From Brevundimonas lutea (GTDB taxonomy: Bacteria > Pseudomonadota > Alphaproteobacteria > Caulobacterales > Caulobacteraceae): a DNA stretch of 64,000 bases. The first letter of the stretch is position 1; every line of letters starts with the position of its first letter. The notes below the pieces were generated by a model. The model saw only the letters and a program-made list of their open reading frames with translations, searched no databases and was not told the DNA's origin. The stretch spans positions 1 through 64,000 of the forward strand of contig NZ_QUOQ01000006.1 of NCBI RefSeq assembly GCF_003704105.1, written 5' to 3'. Both the position numbers and the translations under genes were made by a program. Below are positions 26,292 through 35,728 of the stretch, piece after piece.

Positions 26292-27864
26292 GGCGACCCC
26301 GGCCAGACAGGGCGCCGAGGCCGATCAGCCCGGCCACGGCGAGCACTATCGGCCAGTCGCCCCAGCGACTGTAAGGTGTCGGCTCCAGAGCCTGCGGCAA
26401 ACGCGCGTCGATCACGCCGCGCGCGCCCGTCTCCAGCTTGCGCTCATCCACCGGCCGGCCCCACGGGTCGATCAGGGCCGACACCCCCGTGGGTGTCGCC
26501 CGCGCCATGGGCAGGCCCTCTTCGATGGCGCGGTAGGCCGACAGGTTGAAGTTCTGCACCGGCCCGGAGGTCGCCCCGTACCAGGCGTCGTTGGACGGAT
26601 TGACGATCCAGGCCGGTCGCTCGGCTCCATCGGGCGTCATCCCGGGAAACAGGCTTTCGTAACAGATCAGCGGCTGGACCTGCGGCAGACCCGGCAGGTC
26701 GAATGGCTGAGGCGCCGGTCCCGGGGTGAAATCGGACGGCACATGCACCAGGCTGCGCACGCCCAGCCGGCTCATCAGCGGACCGGCCGGCAGGTACTCG
26801 CCGAACGGCACGAGGTGATGCTTGTCATAGACGGCGTCGACCCGCAGGCCGCCCGCGCCGATGTCGGTCATGGCGAAGGCGCTGTTGCCGTAGGCGGCCT
26901 GACCGTCGCCGCGGTCATAGGCGCGGCTGAGGCCGACGATCAGAACCTGGCCTTCGTCCAGAGCCTCGGCCATGGCCGGCGCCACCCAGGATCGGGGATC
27001 GACGATGTCGTTGAAGGTGGTCGGCAGGGCGCCCTCGGGCCAGATCACGACGTCCGGGCGGCCCAGATCGCTCTCGGGGCCCGCCGTCAGCGACACATAG
27101 GACTCAACGATGGCGGCGAAGTTTTCGGGCGTCCATTTGGCCTGCTGTTCGATGTTCGCCTGGACGATGCGTATCACCGTCCCGCTGTCGGTCGGCTCGG
27201 CGCGCGCCAGCCGCACGGCCCCGCCGATGATGGTGACGGCGATCAGGGCCAGGCCGGCGCCGGCGACGATGATGGCCTTTCGGTCCCGACGCTCGACCAG
27301 CGGGGCGAACGCGGCCGTCCCCAGCACCGTGATCAGGCCCAGCCCATAGACCCCGACCAGCGCCGCCGTTTGGCTTGCGGCCGACCCGGCGGCCCAGCTG
27401 GCGCCCGCCGGATTCCACGGAAATCCGGTCAATACCCAGCCGCGCAGCCACTCGAACAGGCAAAAGAGGCCCGCAAACAGGGCGACCTTAGCCAGGCCCG
27501 GCCGCCGCACCCGCCGGAACAGCGCCAGCGCCCCGCCCCAGAACAGACCCATCCCGGCCGGCAGCAAGCAGGCCGCGAAGGGCGCCATCCAGGCCTGGTC
27601 GGGATTGACCAGAAAGGCCTCCGCCACCCACCAGCAGCCGATGAAGAAATAGGCGAACCCCGCCAGCCAACCGCGCCAGAAGGCGGCGCGTACCGAGCCC
27701 GCCCGGTCGCCGAGGATCAGCAAGGCCGGATAGGCGAGCAGCCCGGGAAACAACAAGCCGAACGGAGGATGGGCGAGGGCCGCCAGAGCCCCGACGACCA
27801 AGGACGCCGCGATCACCGTCAGGCGTTGACCGGCGCCGCTGCGAGTCCAGTCCGGCGGCGTCAA
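26278..27864 (-). CDS. lnt: Apolipoprotein N-acyltransferase
   Basis: Integral inner-membrane enzyme that adds the third acyl chain to lipoproteins. An N-terminal block of hydrophobic helices is followed by a periplasmic nitrilase-like domain with the catalytic triad Glu277 (VVIWPEGALP), Lys348 (YDKHHLVPFGEYLP) and Cys401 (LICYESLFPG). The length of 528 is typical. The TTG start lies in a TTGA overlap with the ybeY stop. In many proteobacteria a corC gene separates ybeY and lnt; it is absent here. Several lipoproteins in this window would be its substrates. Confidence 0.95.
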   Translation of the reverse strand: MTPPDWTRSGAGQRLTVIAASLVVGALAALAHPPFGLLFPGLLAYPALLILGDRAGSVRAAFWRGWLAGFAYFFIGCWWVAEAFLVNPDQAWMAPFAACLLPAGMGLFWGGALALFRRVRRPGLAKVALFAGLFCLFEWLRGWVLTGFPWNPAGASWAAGSAASQTAALVGVYGLGLITVLGTAAFAPLVERRDRKAIIVAGAGLALIAVTIIGGAVRLARAEPTDSGTVIRIVQANIEQQAKWTPENFAAIVESYVSLTAGPESDLGRPDVVIWPEGALPTTFNDIVDPRSWVAPAMAEALDEGQVLIVGLSRAYDRGDGQAAYGNSAFAMTDIGAGGLRVDAVYDKHHLVPFGEYLPAGPLMSRLGVRSLVHVPSDFTPGPAPQPFDLPGLPQVQPLICYESLFPGMTPDGAERPAWIVNPSNDAWYGATSGPVQNFNLSAYRAIEEGLPMARATPTGVSALIDPWGRPVDERKLETGARGVIDARLPQALEPTPYSRWGDWPIVLAVAGLIGLGALSGRGRREAA

Positions 27865-28307
27865 GCGCCGCGCTCCGCATAGGGATCGACCACGCCCAGA
27901 CCGGCGAGGATGGCGCGCTCTTCGGCCTCCATGGTCTCGGCCTCGGCGTCGTCTTCGTGGTCGCGACCCAGCAGGTGCAGCACGCCGTGCACCACCAGAT
28001 GGCTGAGGTGATCGGCCAGGGTCTTGCCCTGGACCTCGGCCTCGACGCGACAGACGCCCGACGCCAGCACCAGATCGCCCAGATGCGGCCGGGCGCTCTC
28101 GGGCGCGAGGAAGCTCAGCACATTGGTGGCCCGGTCCTTGCCGCGAAACCGGCTGTTGAGATCGGTCACCGTCGCGTCGTCGGTCAGCAGGATCACCACG
28201 TCGCCGTTCTGGTCGCCCAGGGCGGCTTCCGCCGCGCGGATCACGACGGCTTCGAGATCAGCGACGCCCGACCAGTCTGCGCCGTCCTCGACCTCGACCT
28301 CGATCAC
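27861..28307 (-). CDS. ybeY: Endoribonuclease YbeY, rRNA maturation factor
   Basis: Metal-dependent RNase needed for 16S rRNA 3' processing and ribosome quality control. The zinc-binding HxxxHxxxxxH motif is His107, His111, His117 (LVVHGVLHLLGRDH), and the family strand RFRGKDRATNVLSF is intact. The length of 148 is normal. GTG start in a GTGA overlap with phoH; its stop overlaps lnt. Part of the conserved operon. Confidence 0.95.
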   Translation of the reverse strand: MIEVEVEDGADWSGVADLEAVVIRAAEAALGDQNGDVVILLTDDATVTDLNSRFRGKDRATNVLSFLAPESARPHLGDLVLASGVCRVEAEVQGKTLADHLSHLVVHGVLHLLGRDHEDDAEAETMEAEERAILAGLGVVDPYAERGA

Positions 28308-29323
28308 GCGGGCTCTTCCAGGTCCGGCGCGCGGCGGGCGCGGTGCGCCTCGCTGTCGGCGTCGTAGGCGCGCACGATCCGCTCGACCAGGGCGTGACGA
28401 ACCACGTCCTGCGCCTCGAATTTCAGCACGCCGACTCCCTTGACCCCGTCGAGGATTCGAAGGGCGTGGCTGAGGCCGCTGTCGCGCGGATTCAGCAGGT
28501 CGATCTGCGACGGGTCGCCGGTCACCACCATGCGGGCGCCCTCGCCCAGCCGGGTGAGCACCATCTTCATCTGCAGACGAGAGGTGTTCTGGGCCTCGTC
28601 GACGATGACGAAGGCGTGGCTGAGCGTGCGGCCGCGCATGAAGGCGATGGGGGCGGCCTCGATCTCGCCCTTGTCTCGGCGGCGACGCACGTCCTCGGCC
28701 CCGAGGATCTCGTTCAGCGCCTCCCAGATCGGCGCCAGGTAGGGATCGACCTTCTCGTTCAAATCGCCGGGCAGAAAGCCCAGCTTCTCACCGGCCTCGA
28801 CCGCCGGGCGGGTGATGACCAGACGATCGACCTGGCCGCGACGAAGCAGGCTGGCGCCATAGGCGGCGGCGAGGAAGGTCTTGCCCGTGCCCGCCGGGCC
28901 GACGCCGAAGGTCAGTTCGCACTCGCCCAGCGCCTGGAGATAGCGGGCCTGGGCCGGGGTCTTGGGCACGATGGCGCCCTTGCGACCCACCGGCAGCGCC
29001 ACGCCGCCGGCCGTCGGCGGGCCGGCCGCCGAATTCCGGGACGGCTTGGCCGGTGCGCCGCCGCCCAACATCGCGCCGATGCCGGTGCGCACATCGGCTT
29101 CAGAGATCTCGGCCCCCAGATCGCTGCGCTGGGCCAAGGCCTCGATCACCCGGCGCGCATTGGCGCGGTCGCGCGTCCCGCCGTCGATCGACACGCCCCC
29201 GCCGGGCGCCTCGATCAGCACCTTGAAGGCGTCCTCGATCAGGGCGAGGTGGCGGCTGGACGGCCCCACCACGGCTCGCAGGGCGTCATCGGAGAGGGCG
29301 AGGAATTCGCGGGATCGGGGCAT
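28304..29323 (-). CDS. phoH: PhoH-family ATPase
   Basis: Cytosolic P-loop ATPase, PhoH/YbeZ type, co-conserved with YbeY and thought to act in RNA metabolism. Walker A is GPAGTGKTF at residues 142-150; Walker B and following motif are FVIVDEAQNTS and TGDPSQIDL. An N-terminal KH-like region precedes it (VSIDGGTRDRANARRVIEAL). The length of 339 is normal. It lies one base after the miaB stop and overlaps ybeY by 4 bases, so the three are likely one transcript. Confidence 0.94.
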   Translation of the reverse strand: MPRSREFLALSDDALRAVVGPSSRHLALIEDAFKVLIEAPGGGVSIDGGTRDRANARRVIEALAQRSDLGAEISEADVRTGIGAMLGGGAPAKPSRNSAAGPPTAGGVALPVGRKGAIVPKTPAQARYLQALGECELTFGVGPAGTGKTFLAAAYGASLLRRGQVDRLVITRPAVEAGEKLGFLPGDLNEKVDPYLAPIWEALNEILGAEDVRRRRDKGEIEAAPIAFMRGRTLSHAFVIVDEAQNTSRLQMKMVLTRLGEGARMVVTGDPSQIDLLNPRDSGLSHALRILDGVKGVGVLKFEAQDVVRHALVERIVRAYDADSEAHRARRAPDLEEPA

Positions 29324-29324
29324 G

Positions 29325-30767
29325 TTAGTGGGCCAGTACCGCTCGGTCCGCGGGACCTCGCTGCTTGAGCGGCGTGTTTTCCGGCCCTAGCGCCGACCTC
29401 GCGGAGGTCGCCTGCTTGAGGGCGCCGCTAAGGCTGTTCTGCTGGCCGGTCAGGATCTCGATCTCGACGATCTGGCCGATCAGGTGGTCGGCGTCCTCGA
29501 CGTGGACGGACTGAAGATACGGCGAGCGGCCGATGGCCTGACGACCGTGGCGGCCCTGTTTCTGGAACAGCACCGGCAGGGTGCGGCCGGCCTGCGACCG
29601 GTTGAACGCCACCTGCTGCTCCAGCAGCAAGGCCTGCAACGCCTGCAGCCGTTCCGACGCGACCGTGGGCTCGACCGGCTTGGCCATGGTCGCCGCCGGG
29701 GTGCCGGGGCGCGGCGAATAGATGAAGCTGAAGGCCGAGGCGTAGTTCACCTGACGAACCAGATCGAGCGTGTCCTCGAAATCGCGGTCAGTCTCGCCCG
29801 GGAAGCCGACGATGAAATCGCCCGAGATCGCCATGTCCGGCCGCGCCGTGCGGATGCGGTCGATCAGGTCGAAATATTTCTGGCGGCCGTGCTTCCTGTT
29901 CATCAGGCGCAGGATGCGGTCCGAGCCCGACTGCACCGGCAGGTGCAGATAGGGCATCAGGGCGTCCAGATCGGCATGCGCCGCGATCAGGTCCTCGCCC
30001 ATGTCGTTGGGGTGGCTGGTCGTGTAGCGGATGCGGTCCAGCCCCTCGATCTCGGCCAGCGCATAGGCCAGCCGCGCCAGGGTCGAGGGCGCGCCGTCCG
30101 GCCCCTCGCCGTCATAGGCGTTGACGTTCTGGCCCAGCAGGGTGACTTCGCGCACGCCTCGCGCCGCCAGTTCGCGCGCCTCGGCCAGGATCGCCGCCAC
30201 GGGCCGAGACCATTCGGCGCCGCGCGTATAGGGCACCACGCAGAAGGTGCAGAATTTGTCGCAGCCTTCCTGCACGGTCAGGAAGGCCGTCGGTCCCTCG
30301 ACCCCACGCGCGCCGATCCGCTCGGAGGTCATGGCGTCGAACTTGGCGTCGGGGGCGAAGTCGGCGCCGATCCGCTCGCCGCGCGCCCGCGCCGTGCGTG
30401 TCAGGAGCTCGGGCAGCTGGTGATAGGCCTGGGGGCCGACGACGAGGTCCACCGCCGGCTGACGACGCATGATCTCCTCGCCCTCGGCCTGGGCCACGCA
30501 GCCGGCGACGGCGATGGTCATGGCCGCCCCGCCCGAGGCCCGCTCCTCCTTGAGCATCCTCAGTTTGCCGAGCTCGGAATAGACCTTCTCGGCCGCTTTC
30601 TCGCGGATGTGGCAGGTGTTGAGGATGACGAAGTCCGCGTCCTCGGCCGTCTCGGTCGGCGCATAGCCGAGCGGGCGCAGGACATCGGCCATGCGCTCGG
30701 AATCATAGACGTTCATCTGGCACCCGTAAGTCTTGATGAACAGGCGTTTGCCGGGGGCTGCGGTCAT
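29325..30767 (-). CDS. miaB: tRNA-2-methylthio-N6-dimethylallyladenosine synthase MiaB
   Basis: Radical-SAM methylthiotransferase acting on A37 of tRNAs. Cysteines of the auxiliary cluster are Cys16, Cys52 and Cys90; the radical-SAM CxxxCxxC is Cys169, Cys173, Cys176 ([14 protein letters not shown]). A C-terminal TRAM domain follows. The ATG at 30767 is preferred to a GTG at 30791 because family N-termini begin close to [13 protein letters not shown]. The last 30 or so residues form an unusual polar tail beyond the TRAM domain. First gene of the miaB-phoH-ybeY-lnt operon. Confidence 0.95.
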   Translation of the reverse strand: MTAAPGKRLFIKTYGCQMNVYDSERMADVLRPLGYAPTETAEDADFVILNTCHIREKAAEKVYSELGKLRMLKEERASGGAAMTIAVAGCVAQAEGEEIMRRQPAVDLVVGPQAYHQLPELLTRTARARGERIGADFAPDAKFDAMTSERIGARGVEGPTAFLTVQEGCDKFCTFCVVPYTRGAEWSRPVAAILAEARELAARGVREVTLLGQNVNAYDGEGPDGAPSTLARLAYALAEIEGLDRIRYTTSHPNDMGEDLIAAHADLDALMPYLHLPVQSGSDRILRLMNRKHGRQKYFDLIDRIRTARPDMAISGDFIVGFPGETDRDFEDTLDLVRQVNYASAFSFIYSPRPGTPAATMAKPVEPTVASERLQALQALLLEQQVAFNRSQAGRTLPVLFQKQGRHGRQAIGRSPYLQSVHVEDADHLIGQIVEIEILTGQQNSLSGALKQATSARSALGPENTPLKQRGPADRAVLAH

Positions 30768-30812
30768 CGCCGGGTTATGGAAGCCCCGCACGGCGCAAGC
30801 AAGGCGCCCGAC

Positions 30813-32351
30813 CTAGTCCACCCAGTCGCGCTTCAGCGTCCGCGAGGCGCCGATCAGCAGCATCGAGGCCAGCAGATAGAAGCCCATGCCGGTGTAGATG
30901 GCCCAGCGCAGGCTCTCCTCGCCGAAGCGCGGCGCCAGGAGATCGCTCATCCAGCCGAAATAGTAGAAGCCGACGGCGATGCCGAGCAGGTTGTTGATCA
31001 GCAGGAAGAGGGCCGAAGCCGTCGAGCGCATCGGCGCGGCGACCAGATGCTGGACCGCCGCCGTGATCGGCCCCAGCCAGGCCAGGTTCAGACCCGTCGG
31101 AATCAGGAAGATCAGGAAGGCCAGCGTCAGCTGCTGCGCCTGCGAGCCGCCGCCGGGCAGCACCAGGCCGATCAGCCAGGGCGAGTTCATGGCCAGGATG
31201 AAACAGGGCGCCGAGATCAGGAAGGCGATGGCCGGCGTCAGCGGATAGGCGCCCTTGCCGCGCCGGGACAGCTTGTCGGCGATCATCCCGCCGCCCCAGA
31301 TGCCGGCGAGGCCGCCGATCAGGGCGATACCCGCATAGTACCAGCTGGTCTGGGCCAGGGTCAGGTCGAAGCTTCTCATGAAGAACAGCGGCAGCCATCC
31401 CGCCACGCCATAGCCGCACACCGACGACGAGGCGGCGCCCAGGGCCAGCAGCCAGAAGCTCTTCTTTGGGATGACCGCCGAGGCGGTGACTCGCGCGATC
31501 ATCAGCGATACGCCGATGACGAGCGCCAGGAGGCCGCCGAAGCCCAGCACCAGCGGATTCAGGCCGGCCAGGCTGCTCAGCCAGGCGATCAGCGCCAGTA
31601 GCAGGCAGCCGCCGCCCAGCCCCAGCATGATCAGACTGGCGATCCGACCAACACGGTCCGACGCGTGGGCCGGCAGAGCGTCGGCGGGCGCGCCGTCGAT
31701 CCCCACACTCGGCGCGATCGCCGGCGTCGGCTTGGCCACGTCCGTGCCGCCGCGCTGAGGATCCTTGATGGTCAGCTTCATCAGAGGCGCGACCAACAGA
31801 CCCAGCAGACCGACGACGATGAAGGCGGTGCGCCAGCCGTAGGTGGCGGCCAAGAGTCCCCCGACCAGGGTCCCCGCCGCCGTGCCCAGCGGGATGCCGA
31901 AGGCAAAGGCCGCAAGCGCGCGGGCTCGCTGATGGGGCGGGAAATAGTCGGCGATCAGGGAATAGGCCGGGGCCACGCCACCGGCCTCGCCCACACCCAC
32001 GCCCATCCGGAACATGAACAGCTGGGTGAAGCTGCCGGCCACGCCGCACAGGGCGGTGAAGCCTGACCACACCGCCAGGGCGCCGGTCATGATCGTGACC
32101 CGACTGAACCGGTCGGCCATCCAGGCCAGGGGAATGGCCAAGGTCGAATAGACCGAGGCGAAGGCGATGCCGCCCAGCAGGCCGAACTGGCTGTCCGACA
32201 GCCCGAATTCGGCCTTCAGGGGCGCGGCCAGGATACCGATGATCTGCCGGTCCAGGAAGTTCAGCATATAGACCAGAATCAGCACCGCCAGGACGTAGAA
32301 GCGGTAGCCCGGCCGGGTCGGAGCGGTCGCGGCGGTGGCGGTGTCGGTCAC
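30813..32351 (-). CDS. MFS transporter (spinster-like)
   Basis: Inner-membrane carrier with about 12 hydrophobic helices and MFS motifs: NFLDRQIIG at the end of helix 1, ADRFSR in loop 2-3, GVGEAGGVAPAY and FGIPLGTAAGT in the first half. A long central loop of about 60 residues precedes the second half. The substrate is not identifiable. It ends 45 bases before the miaB start. Upstream, 135 bases away, is a TonB receptor gene on the same strand, so the two may belong to one uptake route (inference). Confidence 0.87.
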   Translation of the reverse strand: MTDTATAATAPTRPGYRFYVLAVLILVYMLNFLDRQIIGILAAPLKAEFGLSDSQFGLLGGIAFASVYSTLAIPLAWMADRFSRVTIMTGALAVWSGFTALCGVAGSFTQLFMFRMGVGVGEAGGVAPAYSLIADYFPPHQRARALAAFAFGIPLGTAAGTLVGGLLAATYGWRTAFIVVGLLGLLVAPLMKLTIKDPQRGGTDVAKPTPAIAPSVGIDGAPADALPAHASDRVGRIASLIMLGLGGGCLLLALIAWLSSLAGLNPLVLGFGGLLALVIGVSLMIARVTASAVIPKKSFWLLALGAASSSVCGYGVAGWLPLFFMRSFDLTLAQTSWYYAGIALIGGLAGIWGGGMIADKLSRRGKGAYPLTPAIAFLISAPCFILAMNSPWLIGLVLPGGGSQAQQLTLAFLIFLIPTGLNLAWLGPITAAVQHLVAAPMRSTASALFLLINNLLGIAVGFYYFGWMSDLLAPRFGEESLRWAIYTGMGFYLLASMLLIGASRTLKRDWVD

Positions 32352-32434
32352 GGAGCAGGTCCTCGACAGTCTTCAGGGCCGTCTGGCGCGGCCTGACGTG
32401 AGCGTAGCCATTGCGGCCCGGCCCGGAAAGGCGA

Positions 32435-32464
32435 AAGGCGGCGACCCTCTCGAGCCGCCGCCTT
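32435..32464 (-). terminator. Hairpin terminator downstream of the TonB receptor
   Basis: A 9-base stem, aaggcggcg (32435-32443) with cgccgcctt (32456-32464), loop 12 bases, lies just beyond the receptor stop on the minus strand. The T-tract after it is interrupted (TTTCGCCTTTCC when read on the minus strand), so it is a moderate terminator that may separate receptor and MFS transcription. Confidence 0.5.
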
Positions 32465-32486
32465 CCGGTTCAGTCGACCACGTGCC

Positions 32487-34811
32487 TCAATACCGCGCGG
32501 TCAGGGTCAGGCTGACCGTGCGTGGCGCGCCGTAGTAGGCGGTGCGGATGCCGCCGACGGCCGAGAACTCCTGGGCGTCGGTCCGATAGACCTCCTCGCC
32601 GAGGTTCTTGCCGTTGAGGGTGACGGCGTAGCGGCCGTCCTGGGTCTCCCACGCCACCCGGGCGTCGTAGAGCCAGTAGTCATCCTGGAACATGCCGGGG
32701 AACTCGACCCGGGTGAAGATGTCGGCGTTGTCGACCGCCAGGGCCATGCGGGAGCGATAGTTGGCCTGGCCGCCGACGGTCAGCAGCCCGTTGGCGCCGA
32801 GGTCGAACAGATAGTTGGCGCCGAAGCGGGCGGTCCATTCCGGCGAGAAGGCCGGGGTCTGCCAGCTGCGGTCGATGGTGGTCTCGACGCCGCCGATGAC
32901 CCGCACCTCGTTGAACTCGCCGTATTCCGCATCCAGCCAGCCGACCTGGGCGTCCAGCTGCAGGGCCGGGGTCGGATTGGCCGAAAGCTCCAGCTCGGCG
33001 CCGCGAATCTCAAGCTCGCCGGCGTTCAGCACCGTCAGGGCGATGGTGCAGTTCCCGCCCGGAACAGTCGCGTCGTCGACGCAGTCCGACACCCGCGCCT
33101 GAAAGTCCTGATAGTCGTTGTGGAAGGCCGCGACGTTGGCGCGCAGGCGACGATCGAACCACTCGGTCTTGGCCCCGACCTCGAAGCTGGTGACCGTTTC
33201 CGGATCATAGGGCTGCTGTTCACCGGGGTTGTTGGCCCGACCGTTGAAGCCGCCCGACTTGAAGCCCTTGGCGACCCGCGCATAGACCATGGCGTTGTCG
33301 TCGATCTGATAGTCGACCGAGGCCATCGGCGAGACGTCGGACCAGTCGTCCTGGACCTGGAAGGCGAAGCTGGGGTCGGCGTTGAAGCCCGCAAAGGCGG
33401 CGTCCAGGGCCGGGATGCCGGTGGCCGGAATGTCCCAGAAGGTCGTGGTCGTGCGGTCGTAGTCCTTCTCTTCCTTGGTGTAGCGCAGCCCGCCGGAAAG
33501 CCTCAGGGCGTCGGTCACCGCCCAGGTGGCGTTGGCGTAGGCGGCCCAGCTGGTGGTCTGCAGATCGTCGTCGATGGTCCGCAGGAACTGGACCGGCAGG
33601 CCCAGCACGGTGAACAGGTCGTCGCCATAGGCCTCCTGGTGCGAGGTGATGCCCTCGTCCAGATAATAGACGCCAGCCACGCCGGTGATCGGCCCGCCGT
33701 TGTCGAAGTTCAGTTGGAACTCCTGACTGAACTGGTCCTGGTCGACGGCGACCAGAACATCGCCCATCTCGAACTGGGTGGCGTCGATGTCGATGTAGTC
33801 GTCATAGCCGAGGTCGCGATAGGCGGTGATCGACTTCAGAGTCAGGCTGTCCGACAGGGTCCATTCGGCGATGGCCGACAGGCCCCAATGATCCAGCGGC
33901 GTCTCGTTGGGCAGACCCGGCGTGGTGCGGGTGCTGTAGTCGAACTCGCTGCCCGGCGCCGGGGCCGGGTTGCGCACGGTCACGGTTCCCAGGGCCAGGT
34001 CGGTGGTGAAGACGGCGCTTTCCGAGCGGCCCACGGTCATGGACGGACGCTGACGCGTATAGTCGGCGGTCAGGTCGAGGCGGAACGTGTCCGACGGCGT
34101 CCAGGCGGCGCTGACCCGGCCGGCGATGGTGTCCTCGTCGTTGTACTCGCGGTCCAGCACCGGGTCGGACACATAGCCGTCCCGCTTGGCCACCATGAAG
34201 GCGCCGCCCAGCGCCCACGTGTCGCTGATCGGAGCGCCGCCGGAGATGCGCGCCTCCATTTCGGAGTATTCGCCGATCGTCGCCGACGCGTTGAGATAGG
34301 GGCCGGAGTCCGGCCGGCGGGTGACCAGCTTCATGGCCCCGCCGATGGTGTTCTTGCCGTACAGCGTGCCCTGCGGACCGCGCAGCACCTCGACGCGCTC
34401 CAGATCAAGCAGATCCAGCTGAGTGCCCCGGATGCGGCTGTAATAGACGTCGTCGACATAGACGCCGACGGCCGGATCGAAAGTCTGCAGCGCGTCGGGC
34501 TGGCCGATGCCGCGGATATAGATGTTGGTGGCGTCCGAAGAGCCGCGGCCCTGCACCAGGTTCAGGTTGGGGACTGCCCCCTGAAGGTCGGTCACCTCGG
34601 TGGCGCCCAGGCGCTCCAGGGTCGCTTCGCTGAAGGCGGAAACCGACAGCGGCGTGCGCTGCAGGGATTCCTCGGTGCGCCGCGCGGTGACGACGATTTC
34701 CTCGAGCTGGGTGGCCTGAGGATCGCCCCCCGCCTCCTGCGCGACCGCTCCGGCCGCCAGCACACCCCACGCGGCGCTGGACAGCAGCGCGCACTTCACA
34801 AGCCTGGTCAT
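32487..34811 (-). CDS. TonB-dependent outer-membrane receptor
   Basis: A 774-residue receptor with Sec signal (MTRLVKCALLSSAAWGVLAA, cleaved after VAQ), TonB box EEIVVTARRTEESLQ, plug motifs (NIYIRGIGQPDALQ, VYVDDVYYSRIRG, LERVEVLRGPQGTLYGKNT) and a complete barrel ending in a Tyr (LTLTARY). The plug is of the large FecA/CirA-like group common in Caulobacterales and sphingomonads for plant-derived or aromatic compounds. Divergent from the TetR gene. The ligand is not predictable. Confidence 0.9.
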   Translation of the reverse strand: MTRLVKCALLSSAAWGVLAAGAVAQEAGGDPQATQLEEIVVTARRTEESLQRTPLSVSAFSEATLERLGATEVTDLQGAVPNLNLVQGRGSSDATNIYIRGIGQPDALQTFDPAVGVYVDDVYYSRIRGTQLDLLDLERVEVLRGPQGTLYGKNTIGGAMKLVTRRPDSGPYLNASATIGEYSEMEARISGGAPISDTWALGGAFMVAKRDGYVSDPVLDREYNDEDTIAGRVSAAWTPSDTFRLDLTADYTRQRPSMTVGRSESAVFTTDLALGTVTVRNPAPAPGSEFDYSTRTTPGLPNETPLDHWGLSAIAEWTLSDSLTLKSITAYRDLGYDDYIDIDATQFEMGDVLVAVDQDQFSQEFQLNFDNGGPITGVAGVYYLDEGITSHQEAYGDDLFTVLGLPVQFLRTIDDDLQTTSWAAYANATWAVTDALRLSGGLRYTKEEKDYDRTTTTFWDIPATGIPALDAAFAGFNADPSFAFQVQDDWSDVSPMASVDYQIDDNAMVYARVAKGFKSGGFNGRANNPGEQQPYDPETVTSFEVGAKTEWFDRRLRANVAAFHNDYQDFQARVSDCVDDATVPGGNCTIALTVLNAGELEIRGAELELSANPTPALQLDAQVGWLDAEYGEFNEVRVIGGVETTIDRSWQTPAFSPEWTARFGANYLFDLGANGLLTVGGQANYRSRMALAVDNADIFTRVEFPGMFQDDYWLYDARVAWETQDGRYAVTLNGKNLGEEVYRTDAQEFSAVGGIRTAYYGAPRTVSLTLTARY

Positions 34812-34842
34812 GTCGATTTCGACCCCCGTCTGAACGTTTCCC

Positions 34843-34864
34843 GAAGCGCTTTTATTCAGCGCTC
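34843..34864. promoter_or_regulatory. Palindromic candidate operator upstream of the TonB receptor
   Basis: The divergent gap before the receptor contains gaagcgct-tttattc-agcgctc, an imperfect inverted repeat with two AGCGCT cores. The left half includes the perfect palindrome aagcgctt, which resembles LacI-type operator cores. It lies about 32-53 bases upstream of the receptor start. A LacI-type site would point to sugar control; the neighbouring TetR protein is another candidate. Confidence 0.35.
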
Positions 34865-35011
34865 AATGATTTTTCCGAGAAGTGCCGTCGACCGGGTCTG
34901 CTGTCAAACGGTTACGCTTGGCGGAAACGCAAAGTGCGCGGGCGTGTGGTTGTTGCGACACCATCGACGCGCTCATTGTCGGGTGCGGAAGGCCGGGATA
35001 AGCCTTCACTC

Positions 35012-35728
35012 ATGACAACGCCCATCCCGCTGACAGCGGCCAAGCCCGCGCGCGGCCGCCCGTCCAAGACGCGCCAGCAGGGCGACACGCGCGAAGCCAT
35101 TCTCGACGCGGCCGAGGACCTGTTTTCCAAACACGGCTTTTACGGCGTGGCCATCCGCGAGGTGGCGCGAGAGGCGGGCGTCGACACCGCCCTGGTGCAC
35201 TATTATTTCGGGGCCAAGCGCGACCTGTTCGACGCGGTCTTTCTCAGACGCGCCGAGGTGCTGAACGCCGAGCGCATCGACGCCATCAACCGCTACGCCG
35301 CCGACCATGCCGGAACCATGAGCCTGGAGGGTTTGCTGGAAGCCTTTCTGACACCGCCGTTCGAGCGGTCCCTCCGGGGAGGGCCCGGGTGGAAACACTA
35401 TTCGGTGCTGGTCGCCCAGACCAACGCCAATCCGGCGTTCGGCGGCGAGACCATGGCGCGCTATTTCGATCCGGCGATCCGGCGGCTGATCGAGCTGATC
35501 CGACCGCTGGTCCCGGGCGCGCGCGACGTCGACCTGTACTGGGCCTGGCACAATCTGTCGGGCGCCCTGACGCTGACTTTGGGCGAGACCGGCCGTATCG
35601 ACCGCCTTTCCGGAGGTCTGTGCCGTTCGGGCGACCTGGAGGCGGCCAGCGCCTATATGGTCCGCTTCGCCGCCGCCGGCATCCGCGCCGTGTGTGATCC
35701 GGACCGTCCCGTCAGCGTCGATCGCTGA
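35012..35728 (+). CDS. TetR-family transcriptional regulator
   Basis: A 238-residue regulator with a typical TetR HTH near residues 25-75 (TREAILDAAEDLFSKHGFYG, EVAREAGVDTALVHYYFGAK). The C-terminal ligand domain is of the type that contains a conserved WKHY and LTLTLGETGR-like region. The ATG at 35012 is taken as start because the preceding in-frame sequence is low in domain signal. Divergent from the TonB receptor gene and so a likely regulator of it. Its last 17 bases overlap the 3' end of the convergent monooxygenase gene. Confidence 0.87.
   Translation: MTTPIPLTAAKPARGRPSKTRQQGDTREAILDAAEDLFSKHGFYGVAIREVAREAGVDTALVHYYFGAKRDLFDAVFLRRAEVLNAERIDAINRYAADHAGTMSLEGLLEAFLTPPFERSLRGGPGWKHYSVLVAQTNANPAFGGETMARYFDPAIRRLIELIRPLVPGARDVDLYWAWHNLSGALTLTLGETGRIDRLSGGLCRSGDLEAASAYMVRFAAAGIRAVCDPDRPVSVDR

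Noticed and set aside
29484-31601. A 705-codon plus-strand open frame
   Set aside because: It lies opposite miaB and the MFS gene; His/Arg/Gln-rich composition typical of antisense frames in high-GC DNA and no domain pattern.
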